Source of the DNA: Drosophila persimilis
Taxonomy: Eukaryota; Arthropoda; Insecta; Diptera; Drosophilidae
DNA: 64,000 bases
Assembly (NCBI RefSeq): GCF_003286085.1
Contig: NW_020825359.1
Coordinates: 285,501 to 349,500 of the forward strand
Direction: 5' to 3'
The notes under the pieces were generated by a model. It was not told the origin of the DNA. It worked only from the letters and a program-made list of their open reading frames with translations, and did no database searches. Shown piece after piece: positions 13,101 through 24,974 of this stretch. Each line of letters starts with the position of its first letter. Position 1 is the stretch's first letter. Position numbers and translations under genes: made by a program.

Positions 13101-16100
13101 ACAAGAAAGAACTTTTCGCCGATGCTGCCAAAAAATAAAATACAAGAAAAAAAAGGGAGAGAGAAAAAAACGAAAGCTGAACAAAACAAAAACAGGCACA
13201 AACTCGCCCATTACGATTCGCCAACAAAATGCGCGTAAATTCATCCGATAAAATGGTGTGGCAGGAATGCGATGAATGCGACGTCCTTCGGCTCCATTGA
13301 TAAGTTAACAATGCGTTCTACTTAGCGGCACACTCCTGGATTCCGGAGAGCCGTACCTCTGAGAGGCACTTGAGAGGCCCACTCAGGCAGAAGCTTAAAT
13401 GGAAACTCAACCATAACTAAGTTACCGCTCTAGATGCTTTTCTAAAGGCTAAGAATAGAGACACCCTCTTGAAGAGGGTTTGACACTGCGGTAAATCATA
13501 TTTAGATGCGCATCTGAACATTGAATTAGTTTGAAACGATTTCAACACTCTGAAATCAATTTGCCGATCAAAAACCGGACAGAGCAGAGTACAGAGTGTA
13601 GTTCCCACGAACCCCCCAACAAAATACTCTTCTGCATTTATACTTTTTTTTATAGTTTATTCAATTTTTCTTCATTCTTTGCAGGTAGGATAGGTTTCGG
13701 TTGAATGCTTTTTCAGGAAGAGGCCGGAACACTGAATTTTTGACCCTTGAACGGTCTCAATTCGAGTGTAAAGTGTAGAGCGTATTTCGAGTGTATCCAA
13801 TGAGTAATAACTTGGATTCTTGTGGTGTTCAGTTTAGGATTTGCTGCCGCTTTGTCCGTTAATTCCAAAATATACATCATATATGGCGAATACATTCCAT
13901 TGAGCTCTAGAGCTCCACTCATGCAGGGCAGGGGACGAGAGAACGTACATATGTATATATACCGAACCGCCTGTCTAGATCAAATACGAAACTTCTGACC
14001 AACTATTCTCCCCATATCTCGACCAAAACATAACCCAACACAGTAGGCAGGAAGATGGGGTTGGGGCTGGGGCTGGGGCTGGGGCTGCTGTCTCCTCTCA
14101 GCTTTCTCCTGCAACTTTAAGCATCAAAGTTAGGTTGGTTCCGGTTCCCCCTTTAGGACCAGACCGCAATCATCTTTGGTTGACTTTGATGCGCATATTC
14201 CGAGCCAGAAGAAGAGAAGTCACTTTGGTACGAATACGAATACATACATACATATGTATGCCATGTATGTATGTATGTGAACAGAAATACGACTATGTGT
14301 GTGTTTGTGTGTGTGTATCTTAAAATATATTGCCTCTCCTCAGCTGAAGGATTTTTTCGTTGCGATGCCTTTGTAGCGCATTCCACTGTCGACGTCGAAT
14401 ATGCAAACATTCGATTTCCATTGAAAGCCATGGAGCCGTGAATGGGTCTGAAAATATGGGGAAATAGCAGGGGATAAGACCAGAGACCAGAGAGTGGACG
14501 AGTGGAAGAAAGGGGGAGTGGAAATCTGTCTGAGTGGAGAAAAAAGCATTATTTTTATTGTATTTATTGAATTTTTCAAGCATCAAACGATGCCTGATGA
14601 CTCAGCGTGAATGACAGGAGCATCGTACAGCTGCTCCTTCGCGATTACAACGGCAAACTAATGCCCATTGGAGACCCATTGGAGGCACTTCAGACATCAC
14701 TCCCCCTGGTCCCATTCGCCATCAATTTGTGTAAATTTGAACTGTCACTTTGAAGGCGTTAATTGGATTCAGTGGCGCACTCCCTTCAGGCAGCAGGCAG
14801 CAGGCAGCAGGCACCCGGCTTCCAGCTCTGGGGGTAGTCCTGGGGCAAAAAAAAGAGACACGAAAGATGTAAGCGCTGGGTAAATGTAAATATTTGGTGA
14901 CTACGCCCCTGATCGAACTCGAACTTAATCGAATAAAGTCAGGATAAGAGCCAGGCCATAGGACGGAGACGAGGACGGGAGCGGCAAGGGGAATGCGCCA
15001 TTAAGAGCACCCGGAGAGGGCCAGGATATCCTCCAGCCAAGGATAACCCTTGGCTCACAAAGATCTGAATGGGCCAGTGGCTTGATCTTTGCCTCTAGTG
15101 CGCGTTGATTACTTGGAACAGAATATTGTGGATTCCTGATCATCGGAACGTGAATCGCTCAGAGGCGACCCTTTAGCTCTTGAGGATCGGCTTATATTGG
15201 TTATAGCAATGCTATCTTGAGCATCATAAGCCTTAGTCTAAAGTCTTTGTTTGCTAGCAGTTATATAAGTTTCAAAAGCATTCCCCTTGTTGAAAGCTGT
15301 GAAGGGAGATTTTCTATCCATCTATGATTATCCTTATAGATATATCTAAAATTCTTTCTAAGCTCTTCTAAATATCGTCTACGGTCTCTCCCCACAGTAT
15401 TCAGAGGTCGACTCCCGACCCGACTTGGTTTCGTTGTCATTCTGGTTTTCTGCGACAAACAAAATTTGGGCCTTGGATTTTGTGGCTTAGATTAGAGCAA
15501 CCGTTGGCTGTGGCGCCACTTTTGGTTGCTGCTCGTTCAAAGTGGGGGGGACATGACTTATGAGTGGAAGCACTCGGAGGCTGGTAAATTAGGTCGCCAA
15601 GTGGCGGGGGGTGTGGGGGAAAAGCCCCACTTGACTTACAGGTTGAATATTCTAGGAGGAAGTCCGCATTCAAAATAAGGAAGGGGATGGCACAAATGCG
15701 CACAGGGAAGATTCCGTTTTCTGCCTTAAATGGTTGGGACTCCCAGCAGCAATCGTCAGGCAGGTCAAGTAGCCAGGCAAACTGAAAAAGAAGATCTATT
15801 CCTCTGCTAAAATCGATTGTCCCAATGGAAAGAATACAGAAAGAATCCTCCTCTGAAACAATCGCGAAAACAGCAAATAGCCGAAATAGCCGAGATTTTA
15901 AAGCTTTCGTTCCGAGTTAATGGGAACAGCAAAATGTCGCTGAAAGATCACAAAATGTAGTCCAAAATTGTTGAATAAAATTACTTTTTCAACCCACTCC
16001 CGGCAGTTGGCGACGCTCTGTGTGCATAGAAATGTTTCGCGCTATCCGGCCGGAATGTGAGGCCATGCAAATGAGCCGGAGATGAGCTACGGAATCATGA

Positions 16101-18023
16101 GTTTCCCCCAACCCCGTACACCCGTACACCAGTCCCAAACAAGAGCCCTCGGTTATTGCGATAAAATAAACATATAAATAAATAATCTTGGGCCAGGCGA
16201 TGGCATTTGTGTGGCTGACCACAACAATTAGGCAAATACGGCCCCATTTCGCTGGCTCTGTGGTCTGAGGTCGGGGAGGTCTGGGTGGTTTGGGGGCCTG
16301 GGGGGGGGGGGGCTGGGTAGTGCGGTGTGTCGACAAGACCAAAGTCGGTGCGATTAACATTTATGCAACATTTGGCAAGGCCATTCTATGGCGTGGAGCG
16401 GGGTGTGAGTGTGTGTGCTTGTGGATGGTAAAGCCTTATAGGGCGAGATCCTGTTGGGAAAGGTCATCTCAAGTTGCTTTGAATTGGGTAAAGGTAGCCA
16501 AAGTGTGGGACACGCTCTGATAGATTGAATAGATAAGGTTAATGAGGGAACAGTGGGGTTAGGCAAGGCTGTTGCAGATTACGTCGGATACGGAAGGGTG
16601 CGATTAGTAAAAGTGGGTAACACTTGTTTGTACCACTCTTAATATCAAGCGACCCACAAATAAAGATTTGAATTTACTACTAGAAGCAAGAAGAGGTTCT
16701 AGAAGAGGTTCCTTAAGAAGATCTTAAGGTAAGACTGGAGAAGTGAAGGTTATTTACTCGTTAAGGATATACTCGTATCAAATACATAACCACTTTTTAT
16801 ATTTCATTAAGAACTATAGCTTTAAAATTGAGTTTTGAATCGCAGCATAGTGCAAATACAATTCGCGGATTCCACGTTCACGTGTGACTGGCAAACAGCT
16901 GATTTTCTGGATTTCTGCAGTACAATTTACCACTCTAAATCGGTTGTATTTGTTCCTATAATATTGGACTACCTTAATTGATTATGGGAAAGCGTCAATG
17001 TTGGTGACATTCACAATGAACCTACACTCATGTATCCGTTCACTTATGGGATATTTGTCTAGTGAAACTCAGGTAGAAGTGGATTCATTTAGATGCAGTT
17101 TATTAGATTAAAGATAGACAACGCTTAAGTTAGGATCAGATGAAGCAAAGCAGAGAGAGATCTATTATTCATTCCGTTTTATTCAATTTTGATCAATACA
17201 GTACGAGGGCGGTTCCTCATTGAACAGGGAACGTGGAACAGGGAACAGGGAACAGGGAACTAGGGAAGGCCCTCGTATTTTGTAAAATTCTCATTTAACA
17301 AACATTTTTATTCATTTTTAATTTTTATGTAGTATACCACATCTGAACTTCTCCTCTGTTTCGTTTCGTTTCGTTTCGTTCCAGTTTCACCCGAATCGAT
17401 CGTCATACCGATCGTGTCGTGCATCTTCGGCTTCCCCATACTGGCCCTGATCGTCATCTGTTGCCTGCGGCGGCGGGCAAAGCTGGCCAGGGAGCGCGAC
17501 AGGCGGCGCAACTACGACATGCAGGACCATGCCGTCAGCCTGGTCAGATTTAGTCCAATTCATAGGCTTAGTGAGTGTTGAGTGTTGTGTAATGTGTGTC
17601 GAACGTTTTTCTCTTTTACTTTCTTTTCCTAAGCTTTCTCCATTTCCACATTCCTTCTTCCGTTTCCTGTTTGCTTGCAGGCGATGGTCGCAGATCAAAA
17701 GATTACCTACCTACATATATACGTGCTCGTAGAATGCATCCCCATCTCTCCATTCATTCGCACTCTGCACCACTTTTGCACTCTCTGTTTCTCTGTCTCT
17801 CTGTTTCCATCTGTGTCCTTGTCTTTTTCTGCACTGAGTTATCCTTTCCTCCTCTTGATGTATGCCATGCCGTAGTGATTATAGTACTCCCTACTCCAGC
17901 CCGCCCTCCCCCTGGTGGCCACATTGTCATCCCCGGCATAACTCGGCCTTTGTTTTATCCCCCAAAATGGGATTTTAAATTTACAAAGAGATAACAAAAG
18001 CACCTGACGCATCAACATTACCC

Positions 18024-18055
<32 letters not shown>

Positions 18056-21000
18056 GTTGTTGTTGGTCTTTTCGGTACCGCCACGCCCGCATAGCCGAAA
18101 AAAAAAGAAATATAAGAAAATCTATACCGGCAGCACTATGCAACACAATTCATATCTCCTTTTGGTTTATAATTTTACAAGGAAGGAAACGCTCTTTGAA
18201 TCAACAATAACCAGCGGAGCTGGCAAAGCCTTTTTCCATATATTGATCTACAAGATCTTAAATGAAAAAATATCATCAATTAAACCAAATTATTGCCGCC
18301 TAAAGTCGTATTCCAATTTGGAATGGAAGAAAAGCCGAAGAGCCCTGGCCCTGTTGCGTAGTGTAACCAGGAGATGGCAGAAACATTGCCTTTAGGAGTC
18401 TTTGTCGTCGGCAAATGAACCTCTCGACGGCACTCAGAAATCGAATTGCCATTCTCAATGGATATGTTGCACGGCCCAGTGGGTTATCAATTACGAATGC
18501 CTCCCAAGAGCTTCGAGCTTGACTTTAGCAGGCAGGAGAGCCGAGATGAGGCGAGCTGAGCCGAGCTGAGCCCATGGACGGTGGCCATGGCCAGCAGGGA
18601 GTCCGGAGTCCGTGTCACTGTCCGTGTCCCGCAGGCATTCGGTTGCACAGCCACAGCCACCTTCATTGGTAGGCAGTGCGGCAGGCGGCAGGCGGGAGGC
18701 GACTGGCGGGAGTCGGCAAAGAAAGCTGAAAGAAAACTGTGGCAGGGTGGCGACAGTTGCCAGCCACTCAATAAAACATGCTCCGTATGTGTGTGTGTAG
18801 GTGTGTGAGAGCTGCTTTACATGTGTCAGGCACAGGACAGGACAGAGCAGCAGCAGCAGCAGCTGGCATGCGCTGCCTGCATTTGCATTGCATACCTTTG
18901 GGCGCTCGCCTGCCCTCGTTTTGCATATAACAAAAACAAATGAAAGGCAGCAGGCAGAAGCTCAGCAAACAAACAAAAGCAAGAAAAAGCCTCATAATTA
19001 ACTATACCCATCTGTTACCCTGTACACTCAGAAGCGTTTAAATGCTTAAAAGTATACGATAACGGATAAACGATTGCGCCCAGTGAAAAGGAACAAAAGC
19101 AAAAGGATAATAATAAATAGACCCCCTCAATGGGAGAATAAATGTACACAAGTGTACATGCAGATACACAGGTGTCCCATGGGTATTACTTGTATATTTA
19201 TACCTACTAAAACAGAGTAGCCGGAACGATTGCAAAATGCCACAGCCGCTTGACATGTCTTCAATTTGTACATGGATGTGTGTAAGACAAGAGTATTCCT
19301 TCGAATGTGGTGCCAGAGTATGGCTGGTTTATGGTGTGGTTTTCGCTTGCCTGTTCCGTTACACATTCTCATAGATATAACGACCGTCTTATCCTAAACG
19401 AGCACCGGGTATTCAAAAAAGCAACAAAATGTGTGAATAAGGCAGCTCCCCCTCGCTCTCTCTGCCTCACTGTTGCCTTTTTAGCATAGCAACATGCCCT
19501 GATGACAGCCGGACGGACCGGGCCGGGCTGGGGTGGGCCGGCTCCCTCTTCGCCACCTGCCAACTGCCAACTGCCACCTGCCAACTGGCGACTGCCACAT
19601 TCACATGCCCGCCATGTGTAACCCTCTCCACAGCTCTGTGCGACGACGGGGCATGGGGATTTCATTGCTTTATGCACGCACGCACACGCAGCAACATTTT
19701 TTATAACTGTAAATTTCATATTCAGTGCGCAAGAGGGGGCGGATGGAGAGGGGCCAAAGCTGGGAGGGAGAGAATGGAAATGCCACTTCAGGTCTCATAG
19801 AGGAGCTGCTTCGTCCTCGCCCTCGCCCTCGCCCTCGCCTCCTCACATGACCATGATGATGATGATGATAATGATGATGATGCGGGTGATGTGGATGACA
19901 GCCACAGCAGCGGCAACAGCCACAAACTACACTTGTTTTCGGTTGTTTTGCTCCTTGGCCCCAAAACAGCACACAAACACACCTACCCAACCCCTCCCCC
20001 CCCCACCACACACACACACACACACACATACACATCGTACCTATGTACATACACACTCGTATATCTTGTTTGCATATATTTTCGCAAAACAATTACGTAG
20101 CACCGCAGAAGCCAACCCTAAAATTCCTAACTCCCCCCCGCACACACACACACACACACACACAACCACACTCCCCACCCACAACTGAATCCTGTGTTTA
20201 CATTAGGCGACCAAGAATCCAAACTGTGTGGTCGAAGGAATTGAATCGGAAATACCTCCTAACATCGGAAATGGAAAACGAATCTCACAGATACATATGT
20301 ACGTCCGAATACGAGTCCGAGTATACAATATGCAAAACATAAATAAGGGGAGAGTTAGAGTCGAAATCTGAATAACTGTTATCTAAAGAAATGCTAATAC
20401 TTCTAGTAAACAGACAAAATAAAATAAAAACTCTAAGCTCTAGCCATTTTTGGCCATTCAAATACCAATACTGAATGTCTTATTACCATTTAAATGCAAA
20501 AACAATATTAGATTTGTTTCAGAATAAAGAAAGATTTACATAAGAGAAATCCACAAGAAAAGGGTATGGTATGGGCATATTCTCCCATCAATAAATAAAC
20601 ATAAATACCTACTGAATCAATTAGAAAGATCTTCGCGAGTACATTTGTATATAGGAATTATATACAAAGCCATACAATTTAACATTGATGGCTATACATA
20701 CATAGTGGTTATCCATTGCCGTTCCTGATCGAAATCTTTCCTGATTAAAGTTGGAGGCTCATTTCAATCGCATTCTGAATATATAAGTTTTGGAGCTTCA
20801 GAAAACCCTTGTTTGTGACCATACAACCATGCCATGGCATACATTTCAAGGACTCATTTTGTGTCTGATGTATCTAGTGTAAACTCCATAAACATACCCA
20901 TTACAACGGCGAATAAATCAAATTAGAGGCCAATAAATCAACTCCTACCCCACTGTGCGCACACCCATCGCGTGGCACTTGCACATCTTTCACTTCTTGA

Positions 21001-21464
21001 CACCCCACACCCCACACACCACAACCCCCTGCCCCAAAACCCCAGACAACACCCGAGTCGGGGTCGGAGCCTGGCGCCCAGCCGTCTCCCATCTGGCATC
21101 TGCCACCTGCCACCTGCCCGTCGCACGTTTTCAATTTGTCGCCATCAATCTTTCTCACACCTGGCGCCTATCCCATCCCCACCACTCACGAGCATTGTTC
21201 TACCCAGCCCTACCCGAAAAAAAACTCTCAATCCCTGAATTACTGATGACTCGAACTGATTTGATTGCGCCCTCAGATTACCGATCGTCGCGAGCTATCA
21301 GTCTACGTCCTGAACGAAGCCTAAGCCAGGGCTTCACCTCGCTGGAGCTGGATACCGTGCTGGAGGAGCGCTGCAGCGATGTGGAACAGACGCAGACCGA
21401 AATCCTCAATCCCGAGTCGCCCATGGACACCACTTCCTACAAGATGTCCCTTTCCTCAAGCTAA
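10126..21464 (+). CDS. Single-pass membrane protein, unrecognised family, with leaky-stop context
   Basis: Coding exons are 10126-10834 (phase 1), 17385-17570 (phase 1) and 21277-21464, ending in TAA; all join with GT..AG and keep frame. The product is about 360 residues. Residues 1-235 are rich in Ser, Thr, Ala and Pro, with several N-x-S/T sites. One membrane segment follows (IVIPIVSCIFGFPILALIVICC), then a stop-transfer cluster (CLRRRAKLARERDRRR) and a cytoplasmic tail ending NPESPMDTTSYKMSLSSS. No signal peptide is visible, so either it is a type III protein or an upstream coding exon was missed. The start is uncertain: an in-frame ATG at 10081 is possible, but 10126 has the better CAAT context. 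An extra exon at about 17683-17722 (SDGRRSKDYLPTYI) would also keep frame but has a weak donor. I do not recognise the family; a receptor or adhesion role would be guesswork. Confidence 0.7.
10835..17384 (+). other. Intron of the membrane-protein gene
   Basis: About 6.5 kb between coding exons 1 and 2, starting GTGAGT and ending TTCCAG. It has many simple repeats: GACTC/GACCCA runs at 11825-11965, GGGGCT units at 14056-14090, a G-run near 16300-16312 and AACAGGG units near 17228-17262. Open frames here are repeat-derived and none has supporting splice sites. Confidence 0.6.
17571..21276 (+). other. Intron of the membrane-protein gene
   Basis: About 3.7 kb from a GTGAGT donor to a CCTCAG acceptor. 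It holds a CAT triplet run at 18023-18055, CCTCGC units near 19815-19840, ATG/ATC triplets near 19855-19885 and CA runs near 20012-20030 and 20142-20163. A possible alternative small exon is at 17683-17722 (see gene entry). Nothing else coding is recognised. Confidence 0.6.
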
Positions 21465-21980
21465 CAGTTAGCCACGAAGCAGAAGCAGCAGCAGCAACAG
21501 CCGCCGCCCACCGCGACGCCCCCAACAACGCTCGCACATCCCCAGTCCCAGTCCCAGTCCCATCCTCAGGCGCCGCCCCAGGCCAAGGATCTACCCGCCT
21601 CGACGTCGTCACAGCTGTTGGTGCCACCGCAGCTGCGGAAAACGGCCAGTGTGAGGGAGTCGCACGATTCAATGGCCCTGGCCAAACGGCGAAGTCGCCT
21701 CCAGGACCTGCGGGCCGCAAGCACCAGCAGCGGCGGTGGGGACGAGGCAGCCGTTGCCTTTAGCAAACGTGGCTCCAAGCGGGGTCTTCGTCGCGGTGGC
21801 GCCACCGCCAGCGGCAGCAGCAGCAGCAGCGGCTCTCCACGCCGATCAGAGGCGGCCATGCGGAAGTCGCAGTCGCTGGACGCTGCCGAAAGTTACTCCC
21901 TGGCCAGCATCCAGTCCCCGCTGTGGGTGACCCTCACCAATGCCCGCACCATCGAGGAGCTGGCCCAACAGAAGCTTTAA
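21465..21980 (+). CDS. Candidate stop-codon readthrough extension of the membrane protein
   Basis: The frame used by the upstream exon does not close after its TAA at 21462-21464. It stays open for 171 further codons, to a TAA at 21978-21980. The six bases after the first stop are CAG TTA, matching the CAR-YYA context known from tobacco mosaic virus-type leaky stops. The extension looks like protein: a Gln/Pro-rich linker, then RKTASVRESHDSMALAKRR, an Arg/Lys-rich patch (SKRGSKRGLRRGG), a Ser run, and a compact end MRKSQSLDAAESYSLASIQ continuing to ARTIEELAQQKL. Third positions are strongly G/C, as in the coding exons. Readthrough would add about 172 residues to the cytoplasmic tail. An unseen splice, or a stop specific to this sequence, are alternatives. 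Confidence 0.6.
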   Translation, partial: QLATKQKQQQQQPPPTATPPTTLAHPQSQSQSHPQAPPQAKDLPASTSSQLLVPPQLRKTASVRESHDSMALAKRRSRLQDLRAASTSSGGGDEAAVAFSKRGSKRGLRRGGATASGSSSSSGSPRRSEAAMRKSQSLDAAESYSLASIQSPLWVTLTNARTIEELAQQKL

Positions 21981-23239
21981 ATGGACCCATCCTCAGCCCG
22001 CAGCCCCCAGCCCCCAGCCCACCCAAGAGCCCCCGCCCTCCGGCTATAATACCACTTCCCATTAGCAACATCCACATAGACACATAGACATCTTGTAAAT
22101 GTTTAGAGAGAAATTCAATGTACGAGTAGTAGATGCATTAATTAAAACCAAATATTTGAGTCATTAACTAAAACTACAAAAATTTAATGCAATTAAAGAC
22201 CAACAACACATAGTCCAAGGAATAAAATTGAATTTGGAAACTAGATATTGAATGTCAAGGAAAACATATACAGTATTGTTTTCAATGGGAGGGGGTAAAG
22301 GGGGAGGCAAAGAACGTCGTCTTGGGCCTTTGAGCCAAAAACCACAGGTTAAGCAACTTTTAATGTGATTAAAGACCAACAAGGCATCCAATTATATTTG
22401 TCAGATTGATAGTTCAACTTCCAGGCAACGTAGGGTGGGTCCTGGGCCTTGGAACTTATCAAAAGACAACACACACGCACTTAATGAGATTAAAGAACAG
22501 AATTTTTGAGCTCTTAAGTGTGGAGCTGGTGGTCGGATAAGCCAGGAGTTTGCGCTTTGGATCTTTTGAAAGGTAAGCTAATTTGATAATAAATTTGAAT
22601 CAAATTAATTCAACTGGATATTGCAAGTATACCGACACACCTCTGCTAAAAGTATTCACATTCCCAACATGAATGCTTCTATTTGAAGAGCTGCCAAATC
22701 CTTTATTGCTTCCTTTTATTGATTTCTCTGTGGTCCTGGATGGAAAGCAATTATTTAATAATTGTAGGTACATATGTATATGAACCGATATTTGTGGTTT
22801 TGCCGTTTCGGACTGTTGGGGAATACACTTAACTTTAATTAAGATGATTCTTATGTTTTTAGCTTATTTGTTTTCACCAGAAGTAACCCCTCGTTATATT
22901 CTAGCTATTTCCGCATATATAAAAGTAACTCTTATATTTATTATGATTATATACATATGTTATTATATATCCTTTCAGATTTTGATTTATACTTAGATTA
23001 CTGTTCACTTTGATCGCCATAGGCAATCGCATTTATTTACTTCCTAGGATCTTCCTATAATGAGCTAAATACCACATCAACGTCCGAAATTATACAAAAT
23101 TGAGTCATATAAATATTAAATATATTGATTTTAAAGCTACTGTAAGCTCGCTAAGTTTTTTCTGAAAGCCTTATTCACAACAATTCAGCAATTTGATTGG
23201 AGGTCATCAGCCCCCATTGAGGCTATGTAATTCGTCAAC
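21981..23239. other. 3' UTR of the membrane-protein gene and intergenic DNA
   Basis: AT-rich sequence with AATAAA at about 22220 that could end the upstream transcript. A phrase of the type TTAATG(A)GATTAAAGA(C) recurs near 22185, 22358 and 22480, so a short direct repeat of roughly 100-130 base period is present. No gene is seen. Confidence 0.45.
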
Positions 23240-23790
23240 TTGTCAATTCAATTGGTGGCGAAAATGGATTCCCTGGAGGGGGAGGTGAAGGAACTGAAGA
23301 AAAGGCGACACAGCATCGGCGTAATGGATCCTGCTGCGTCCGCAGCAGGATGGCCTCACGAGAGGGCGAGGAGCTACGGCGGAATCACCCACGGAGGAGG
23401 GACCGACGGCGATCGGTCTGGAGAGGCAGGGAAAACAGCGTGGAACGCAAGGAAGAGGGCCATGGCAGTGGCCGGCCAGTGCACCGGATGACCAGACGCA
23501 AGAGGAATGCTTACCTGGTCAAAGTCGATGGGGTAAAAAAGAGTGCAGGAGGGAAGACGATGTCGGTAATGTTTGCACATAAATTACAGGGAAGTAAGTT
23601 CCAGCAGCTGGCGCGATGCACCCGATGCAGCTCTGCAGATTTAAGTAGATCGCGAAAGCTCCCCTACACTATATCGATACGAGCTGAGCGCTGCGACCCC
23701 TATTGGTCCGATCCAGCAACACTCAAACGGGTGAAGCTGCCAGAGGGCGCTAGTGTGCGCCCGGTTCAAGAGAGCGGACGCGCCAACTGA
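23240..23790 (+). other. GC-rich block with open frames, unexplained
   Basis: In otherwise AT-rich DNA, this block is GC-rich and open in two plus frames. One begins near MDSLEGEVKELKKRRHS after an in-frame ATG at 23264, and reads like the start of a coiled coil. The other (to TGA at 23790) is Arg-rich, with CTRCSSADLSRSRK. No family is recognised and no clean splice sites link the frames. It could be a decayed gene or retroelement gag fragment, or a chance frame in GC-rich DNA. Confidence 0.2.
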
Positions 23791-23894
23791 TTTAAAGAGG
23801 GAGAATCCCCAGGGCGAACTTTTAACATATTGTATATAGAGATATCAACTGCACTGATCTTTGGCCAATCCAGTTTTAAAGTTCCTTATTATGA

Positions 23895-24128
23895 AATATT
23901 TTCCATTGGCTCCAGTATTGGCTGGGAATTTCCGACTTGGCCAAAGAGGGCGCCTTTGTGTCGCAGGCCACGGGAGACTTGGCTCCTTTGAAAAAGTGGA
24001 GTCCTTCCCAACCAGACAATCATGGAAATAATGAACATTGCGTACATCTTCAATATGAAAATTTCTGGATGAATGACTTACCATGTACTTATAAGAACTA
24101 TTTCCTTTGCGAGGCAGGTGATGGATAA
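23895..24128 (+). pseudogene. C-terminal half of a C-type lectin domain, broken
   Basis: The frame starts after an in-frame TGA at 23892-23894 and ends at TAA 24126-24128. It encodes only the second half of a C-type lectin domain: YWLGISDLAKEGAF, then a QPDNHGNNEHC calcium/sugar motif, then FWMNDLPC and YFLCEAGDG. The cysteines expected near the end of the domain are present, but the N-terminal half, the first disulphide cysteine and any signal peptide are missing. It is closely related to the intact lectin 300 bases downstream (YWLGISDLANEG), so it is a truncated tandem duplicate. The QPD motif is typical of galactose-type lectins, whereas the neighbour has EPN. It could still be an exon of a spliced gene, but no upstream exon was found. 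Confidence 0.65.
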
Positions 24129-24325
24129 TAATATTTTCTGTCGAAGAAGAAAGCATGCTCCCCAAGACCACATCTTACTAATTAAATACGACTAGTGGAA
24201 AACATTTTAAAAATAATTTTTCTCTGAGTGCAATTGCGTTTTAGGTTATCTAATATAACATAGCCCGGGTGTAGCCCGGGAAACTTTCAATCGCTGATAG
24301 TGCCGGACAGCGAAAATCGGCAGCC

Positions 24326-24333
24326 TATAAAAG
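24326..24333 (+). promoter_or_regulatory. TATA box of the C-type lectin gene
   Basis: TATAAAAG lies 97 bases upstream of the lectin ATG. Initiator-like TTCAGC (near 24347) and ATCAGTTTG (near 24366) follow. A single tissue-regulated start would suit an intronless secreted lectin. Confidence 0.5.
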
Positions 24334-24422
24334 GTATGGCATGAGTTCAGCAATTGCCATTGAAATCAGTTTGTTTCCGATCTTATGCCGTGTGCTGTTG
24401 CACAGTTGAAATAATTTCTAGA

Positions 24423-24974
24423 ATGTTCGAGCTTGTGTCTTTCCTCCTGTATATACTGATTGCTGTGCATCTGCAAGGATCCTTGAAAAGTGATTCGGTG
24501 AGTGGAAACTCTGAACGCCTGGACAGGGTGGAGGATGCGATTGGCGAGCTGCAGACGCAAGAGTCGGGAGGTACTGGGAACTTCGTGAAGATAAATTCAA
24601 GGTTCTTCCACATTGAGCAGAACCGAAAAGTCAACTGGTATGCCGCATTGAATATATGCCATGAGATGGGCGGCCATCTGGCGGATCCGGCGAACCAACA
24701 GGAACTGAATTCCATTAAGCAAAGACTGATCCGCGGCCGGCACTATTGGCTGGGGATCTCCGACCTGGCCAATGAGGGCTTGTTTCTGTCGCAGAACACT
24801 GGCAACAGGGCGACTTTTCTTAGGTGGATCTATGGTGAACCAAACAACTACGGAAATTACGAGCACTGCGTAGAACTGAAGTCACAGCAAAATAGGGAAT
24901 TCCTAATGAACGACGCCCCATGTTGGCTTTTGTCCTATTTTATTTGCGAGACTAGCTCACCGAATAATAAATAA
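24423..24974 (+). CDS. Secreted C-type lectin, EPN (mannose-type) motif
   Basis: Intronless frame of 183 residues. Residues 1-20 (MFELVSFLLYILIAVHLQGS) form a signal peptide. A short linker with heptad character (SERLDRVEDAIGELQTQE) follows, then one C-type lectin domain from about residue 57 to 178. Its landmarks are RKVNWYAALNICHEMGGHLA, YWLGISDLANEG, EPNNYGNYEHCVEL, MNDAPC and SYFICET. The EPN triplet predicts mannose-type Ca2+-dependent sugar binding; the usual WND is MND here. Drosophila has many such single-domain secreted lectins, in fat body, haemocytes and accessory gland, with proposed roles in immunity or seminal fluid; which applies is unknown. ATG 24423 was chosen because it begins the signal peptide. 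AATAAA at 25074 is a likely poly(A) signal. Confidence 0.85.
   Translation: MFELVSFLLYILIAVHLQGSLKSDSVSGNSERLDRVEDAIGELQTQESGGTGNFVKINSRFFHIEQNRKVNWYAALNICHEMGGHLADPANQQELNSIKQRLIRGRHYWLGISDLANEGLFLSQNTGNRATFLRWIYGEPNNYGNYEHCVELKSQQNREFLMNDAPCWLLSYFICETSSPNNK

Noticed and set aside
12745-13251. Several overlapping open frames on both strands
   Set aside because: They mirror a GACATC repeat and an A-rich tract within an intron; none has splice sites in phase with the gene.
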